This document shows, in pieces, positions 60,561-64,000 of a stretch of 64,000 bases of DNA (the first letter of the stretch is position 1; every line of letters begins with the position of its first letter). Position numbers and translations under genes: made by a program. The notes beneath the pieces were generated by a model. The model saw only the letters and a program-made list of their open reading frames with translations. It did no database searches and was not told the origin of the DNA. Source of the DNA: CAUPWF01 sp036656795 (lineage in GTDB: Bacteria; Bacillota; Clostridia; Lachnospirales; Lachnospiraceae); the NCBI GenBank assembly GCA_036656795.1, contig JAVXHR010000001.1:162049-226048 (forward strand). Reading direction: 5' to 3'.

Positions 60561-61326
60561 AAGTATAGCTGTGATTAAAAGTGAATTTCAACAAGCTGAT
60601 GAACAACAACGTTCATTATTATATGAAACATATGCAGATGATAGCAGAACAGGCATTGTTAGTTTGATCGCATCTTATAAAAAGCAGGAAGAAAATTTAG
60701 CCAAAGAAATCCAACGTACAAAAGAAATGAGTATCTATGAAGAAACATATAGAAACTATGCTTATATATGTGGGATTGATGAAGTGGGACGTGGTCCACT
60801 TGCAGGTCCGGTTGTAGCTGGAGCGGTTATTCTTCCAAAAAAATGTCAGATACTATATCTAAATGATTCGAAGCAACTATCGGCAAAAAAACGTGAAGAA
60901 TTGTATGATATTATTATGGAACAAGCAATTGCTACGGGAATTGGCATTATAGGTCCTGGTCGAATTGATGAAATTAATATACTACAGGCAACATATGAAG
61001 CAATGCAGATGGCAATAAAAAATCTAGTTGTAAAACCGGATATATTATTAAATGATGCAGTTACAATCCCAAATGTAGATATAGAACAAGTCCCTATTAT
61101 TAAGGGAGATGCAAAGAGTATTTCCATTGCAGCAGCCAGTATCATTGCAAAAGTTACAAGAGACCGATTGATGGTTCAATACGAAGATGTTTTGCCCGGA
61201 TATGGATTCGCAAGTAATAAAGGATACGGGGCACAATTTCACATTCAGGCACTACGTGAAAAAGGTCCTACGCCAATACACAGAACAACTTTTATAAAGA
61301 ATTTTACAAAGATGAGTGAAATGTAG
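60553..61326 (+). CDS. rnhB: ribonuclease HII
   Basis: A 257-residue RNase HII, cutting RNA of RNA-DNA hybrids and single ribonucleotides. The catalytic DEDD set begins at GIDEVGRGPLAGPVVAGAVI (near residues 75-94), followed by LNDSKQLSAKKRE, DAV and KGDAKSISIAAASI. About 70 extra residues at the N-terminus form a helical extension, common in Firmicute RnhB. ATG 60553 overlaps the preceding stop (eight nt), which supports coupling. Confidence 0.95.
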   Translation: MNKSIAVIKSEFQQADEQQRSLLYETYADDSRTGIVSLIASYKKQEENLAKEIQRTKEMSIYEETYRNYAYICGIDEVGRGPLAGPVVAGAVILPKKCQILYLNDSKQLSAKKREELYDIIMEQAIATGIGIIGPGRIDEINILQATYEAMQMAIKNLVVKPDILLNDAVTIPNVDIEQVPIIKGDAKSISIAAASIIAKVTRDRLMVQYEDVLPGYGFASNKGYGAQFHIQALREKGPTPIHRTTFIKNFTKMSEM

Positions 61327-61370
61327 AAGAGCGAAACATACAAGAGTAAAATAAAGAGGACAAGGGAGCC

Positions 61371-61727
61371 GTGACATACAATAAACGAAAGGTAGGCCAA
61401 ACATATGAACAGGCAGTAGGAGAATATCTGTCTCGATATGGTTATGAAATTATCCGATATAATTATAGATGTCCGATAGGAGAAATTGATATTATTGCAA
61501 AAGAAGGGAAGGTTCTTGTTTTTTGTGAAGTGAAATATAGAAAGACAAACCAAATGGGAGATCCCCTAGAGGCAGTAACACGCAAGAAACAACAAATTAT
61601 TTTTCAGTGCGCACAATATTATCTCATGATTACAAATCAGATAGATATGCCGTGTAGATTTGATGTGATTGGAATATTAGATGATAAGATAGAACATGTG
61701 CAAGATGCATTCGGGGTAGAGATATGA
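61371..61727 (+). CDS. YraN-family endonuclease-like protein
   Basis: A 118-residue protein of UPF0102 (YraN), with a restriction-endonuclease-like core: GEIDIIAKEGKVLVFCEVKYRKT carries the conserved D-(x)n-ExK pattern. The cellular role is not settled. The start is GTG 61371, after AAGGGAG. It usually follows rnhB in Firmicutes, as here, and its stop overlaps the start of the next gene by four nt (ATGA). Confidence 0.9.
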   Translation: MTYNKRKVGQTYEQAVGEYLSRYGYEIIRYNYRCPIGEIDIIAKEGKVLVFCEVKYRKTNQMGDPLEAVTRKKQQIIFQCAQYYLMITNQIDMPCRFDVIGILDDKIEHVQDAFGVEI

Positions 61728-62575
61728 GTATAGAATTGAAATATAAGAATCAAAACAGCATATTTGTGGAGCAAGAAAAAAATGGAGTCAGGTATCTGGA
61801 ATATCCACTATTTACCCGGACGGGTATGGTAAAACATGGATTCTCTACGCGTCTTGGAGGTGTTAGCCAAGGCCATTACAGTACCATGAATCTAAGCTTT
61901 GCAAGAGCAGATGATCCAATTGCAGTAAGAGAAAATTTTCATCGCTTTTGCAATGCGATTGGTACAACCACAGAACATCTAGTATGTTCTCATCAGACCC
62001 ATACAACGAATGTACGGGTTGTTACAAAGGAAGATTGTGGAAAAGGATATAACAGACCAAGAGATTATGAGGATGTAGATGGATTGGTAACCAATGAATC
62101 AGGTGTTTGCTTGGCTACATTTTATGCAGATTGTGTACCTTTGTTTTTTTTGGATACAGTAAAACATGCCATCGGTCTTGCTCATTCCGGTTGGAGAGGA
62201 ACAGTTGGGAAAATTGGGGAAAAGACAGTGGCGCAGATGACGGCATCTTATGGAACAAACCCGAAAGATGTACTGGCTGCCATTGGACCATCTATCTGTC
62301 AGTCCTGCTATGAAGTGAATGAAGATGTGATAGAAGAGTTTCGCAAACAATATAAGCAATCCCAGTGGCAAGAATTGTTTTATAAAAAAGAAAATGGAAA
62401 ATACCAACTCAATCTATGGAAAGCTAATGAGATAGTACTGAAAGAAACAGGGATTACACAAGAACATACTATTGTCACAAATCTATGTACCTGTTGTAAT
62501 GAACAACTATTATTTTCGCATCGGGCATCTCATGGGAAACGAGGAAATCTAGGTGCATTTTTGGAATTGAAATAG
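61724..62575 (+). CDS. pgeF: peptidoglycan editing factor PgeF (laccase-domain protein)
   Basis: A 283-residue member of the YfiH/PgeF family. Conserved metal-site patches are CSHQTHTTNVRV, ATFYADCVPLFFLD, AHSGWRGTVGKI and IGPSICQSCYEV. Family members were first annotated as polyphenol oxidases, and later PgeF was linked to removal of misincorporated L-Ser in peptidoglycan; the role here is by homology. The start overlaps the yraN stop by four nt. mscS follows nine nt after the stop with AGGAGG. Confidence 0.9.
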   Translation: MSIELKYKNQNSIFVEQEKNGVRYLEYPLFTRTGMVKHGFSTRLGGVSQGHYSTMNLSFARADDPIAVRENFHRFCNAIGTTTEHLVCSHQTHTTNVRVVTKEDCGKGYNRPRDYEDVDGLVTNESGVCLATFYADCVPLFFLDTVKHAIGLAHSGWRGTVGKIGEKTVAQMTASYGTNPKDVLAAIGPSICQSCYEVNEDVIEEFRKQYKQSQWQELFYKKENGKYQLNLWKANEIVLKETGITQEHTIVTNLCTCCNEQLLFSHRASHGKRGNLGAFLELK

Positions 62576-62584
62576 GAGGAAATT

Positions 62585-63448
62585 ATGGAACCTACATCAA
62601 AAGAAGTTGCAGCAGAAGTCACTGCTGAAATGGGAAAATTTGCAAGCTACATGGATAAACAATTTCCGGTTTTGATTGGATTTGGAATCAAAGTATTATT
62701 AGCACTTCTTTTCTTTTTCATTGGAAGTAAACTTATTCATTGGATACGAAAAGTGGTGAAGCGTTCATTAGAGCGTTCTAATGCAGATAAGGGAGTAGAA
62801 CAATTTGTAGATTCTCTGTTAAAGTTTGGCCTATATGCACTCTTGCTATTTTCAATTGGCACAAAATTTGGGGTGGAGTCTTCTTCTGTGGCAGCCCTTA
62901 TTGCTTCTGCCGGAGTTGCTATAGGGTTGGCACTACAAGGCAGTTTGTCAAACTTGGCGGGTGGAGTTCTGATTCTTATGACAAAACCATTTGTTGTAGG
63001 TGATTATATTATTGAAGATAACCATAAAAATGAAGGAACAGTTAAGGAAATCCAGATATTCTATACGAAGCTTGCAACGGTAGATAATAAGACAATTGTA
63101 ATACCAAATGGAACTTTGGCTAACAACAGTTTAACTAATGTTACAGCAAAAGATCAGCGAAGACTTGATATTACGGTAGATATCTCTTATGAAGCAGACT
63201 TAAAAAAGGCGAAGATGCTGATTGAGGATATTCTTCAGAAAGATATTTGCGTCTTGAAAGAGGAAGAAATTATAGTATTTGTGGATGCTTTGAGTGAAAA
63301 TGCGGTTGTATTAGGTGCAAGAGCGTGGGTAAAGACAGAAGAATATTGGTGTACCAGGTGGAGAGTGTTAGAGCAGATTAAACTAACCATGGATGAACAT
63401 GGAATTGATATTCCTTATAAACAGGTCATGATTCATATGTCGGAATAA
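62585..63448 (+). CDS. mscS: small-conductance mechanosensitive channel, MscS family
   Basis: A 287-residue membrane channel. Three helices: TM1 (about 27-47), TM2 (about 72-95), and the pore helix TM3 (AALIASAGVAIGLALQGSLSNLAGGV, in two parts at about 102-127), with the Gly/Ala pattern of the MscS pore. The beta domain (KPFVVGDYI, VIPNGTL) and C-terminal alpha/beta domain follow. It releases solutes on hypo-osmotic shock. The N-terminal 25 residues are helical and acidic. It ends this operon; tRNA-Thr with its own promoter comes next. Confidence 0.92.
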   Translation: MEPTSKEVAAEVTAEMGKFASYMDKQFPVLIGFGIKVLLALLFFFIGSKLIHWIRKVVKRSLERSNADKGVEQFVDSLLKFGLYALLLFSIGTKFGVESSSVAALIASAGVAIGLALQGSLSNLAGGVLILMTKPFVVGDYIIEDNHKNEGTVKEIQIFYTKLATVDNKTIVIPNGTLANNSLTNVTAKDQRRLDITVDISYEADLKKAKMLIEDILQKDICVLKEEEIIVFVDALSENAVVLGARAWVKTEEYWCTRWRVLEQIKLTMDEHGIDIPYKQVMIHMSE

Positions 63449-63490
63449 AAAGGTAAATAGATAAAAAATTTATCAACTATTAAAAAAAGG

Positions 63491-63518
63491 TTGCATATTT
63501 CCATAAATCATATATAAT
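63491..63518 (+). promoter_or_regulatory. tRNA-Thr promoter
   Basis: TTGCAT (63491-63496), 16 nt, TATAAT (63513-63518), 28 nt before the tRNA. Confidence 0.65.
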
Positions 63519-63545
63519 AATCTTTGTGGCTGTCTACAGTCACAT

Positions 63546-63618
63546 GCTGAAATAGCTCAGTTGGTAGAGCACTTCACTCGTAATGAAGGGGTCGTCGGTT
63601 CAAATCCGATTTTCAGCT
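63546..63618 (+). tRNA. tRNA-Thr (anticodon CGT)
   Basis: The 73-nt cloverleaf is complete: acceptor GCTGAAA (63546-63552) with TTTCAGC (63611-63617), D-arm AGCTCAGTTGGTAGAGC, anticodon stem CTTCA/TGAAG with loop CTCGTAA giving CGT for ACG codons, and T-arm GTCGGTTCAAATCCGAT. CCA is not encoded. A terminator-like stem follows at 63639-63682. Confidence 0.95.
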
Positions 63619-63638
63619 TTTGAATGTATCAAATATTA

Positions 63639-63682
63639 GCAACGGAAATCCAGTGGAATATATGGAGATGTCGTTGTTTTTT
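63639..63682 (+). terminator. terminator after tRNA-Thr
   Basis: GCAACGGAAATCCA pairs with TGGAGATGTCGTTGT with a small internal mismatch, followed by six T. The remaining gap to 63909 is AT-rich; apart from a TAACGTTA palindrome near 63847 nothing stands out. Confidence 0.65.
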
Positions 63683-63909
63683 AATGAGGTAAAAGTTTGA
63701 AGAAATTAAGCTGAAAAAAATAGTGGCTTTATAAGGAAAACAATGTTTAATATTGGCTTGGCTAATATATTGTCAATGCTAAAAACAATATGTGTAAAAA
63801 AAAACAATTATATTGCTGTAAAGGTTGAAAAATGTCGAAAAAAGTGATAACGTTACGGTATCGGGGAATTAAAAAACATAGATACTTTAGCTAAGGAAAG
63901 GAAAAACAG

Positions 63910-64000
63910 ATGAAGTTTAATAGTATTAAGAAGAAGATTTTGGCCATTACGCTTGCCTTGTTGTTAGTTTCACTTGCTTCGATTACTATTATTTTTGGTA
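63910..64000 (+). CDS. start of a membrane protein, probably a chemoreceptor (partial)
   Basis: The frame opens at ATG 63910 with AAGGAAAGG upstream and runs off the window after 30 residues. The start MKFNSIKKKILAITLALLLV is a positively charged tail followed by a strong hydrophobic helix, as in methyl-accepting chemotaxis proteins of this group. The identity as a chemoreceptor is inference from this alone; any signal-anchored sensor would fit. Confidence 0.5.
   Translation, partial: MKFNSIKKKILAITLALLLVSLASITIIFG

Overview
The window is low-GC Firmicute chromosome with the gene content of a Lachnospiraceae-type clostridium (class Clostridia). Evidence: DUF5716/DUF5717 and DUF5662 proteins that I know mainly from Lachnospiraceae; the clostridial ylxM-ffh-rpsP-khpA-rimM-trmD-rplS-lepB-rbgA-rnhB order; a Gly/Cys-rich 'chorion-like' protein; a SpoIID-like protein typical of spore formers; chemoreceptors implying motility; and a complete selenium-dependent glycine reductase operon, which marks a strictly anaerobic amino-acid fermenter. 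I cannot name the species. No phage, insertion sequence, integrase or CRISPR array is visible; this is core chromosome with a few family-specific modules.

Layout. 1-1.4 kb: end of dxr and rseP. 1.5-4.1 kb: divergent SpoIID-like/peptidoglycan-binding gene and transglutaminase-like gene. 4.1-8.6 kb: carAB behind a promoter with a palindrome at the start site. 8.6-10.9 kb: leftward operon of flavin reductase-rubredoxin, SDR and RarD. 11.2-13.0 kb: chemoreceptor. 13.1-18.6 kb: three-gene DUF5717/DUF5716 (Hsp70-like)/TPR cluster of unknown function. 18.6-20.9 kb: polar amino-acid ABC importer. 20.9-24.6 kb: purC-purF-purB. 24.6-34.3 kb: glycine module (agcS symporter, glycine riboswitch, grdX-grdE-grdB-trxB-trxA-grdA-grdC-grdD). 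34.4-36.5 kb: split ThrE-type exporter and a degenerate sirtuin. 36.5-40.2 kb: gltX, a UvrD-like helicase and DUF1292. 40.3-44.3 kb: orphan sugar-binding lipoprotein, a GH13 protein without its catalytic residues, traX and DUF5662. 44.3-54.3 kb: luxS, phosphatase, trpS, ABC-F, patatin, HD hydrolase, DUF3592, truA variant, thioesterase, small unknowns, subtilase. 54.3-63.4 kb: translation/secretion superoperon, pgeF and mscS. 63.5-64 kb: tRNA-Thr(CGT) and the start of a second gene resembling a chemoreceptor.

The best-understood unit is the glycine module. AgcS would import glycine. Glycine would switch the riboswitch and allow readthrough of its terminator. GrdE/GrdB (protein B), selenoprotein GrdA (protein A) and GrdC/GrdD (protein C) reduce glycine to acetyl phosphate and ammonia, with electrons from NADPH through TrxB and an atypical GCVPC thioredoxin. 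Both grdB and grdA carry an in-frame UGA read as selenocysteine, so conventional ORF calling splits or truncates them. The selenium machinery (selA, selB, selC, selD) is not in the window.

The strongest candidate for an undescribed system is the 13.1-18.6 kb cluster: a 1,100-residue protein with a beta-rich N-terminus and helical repeats, an actin/Hsp70-fold protein, and a TPR protein translated from an overlapping start, all behind one promoter. Three proteins also look like catalytically altered members of known enzyme families: the sirtuin at 35.7 kb, the GH13 protein at 41.4 kb and the TruA homologue at 50.6 kb.
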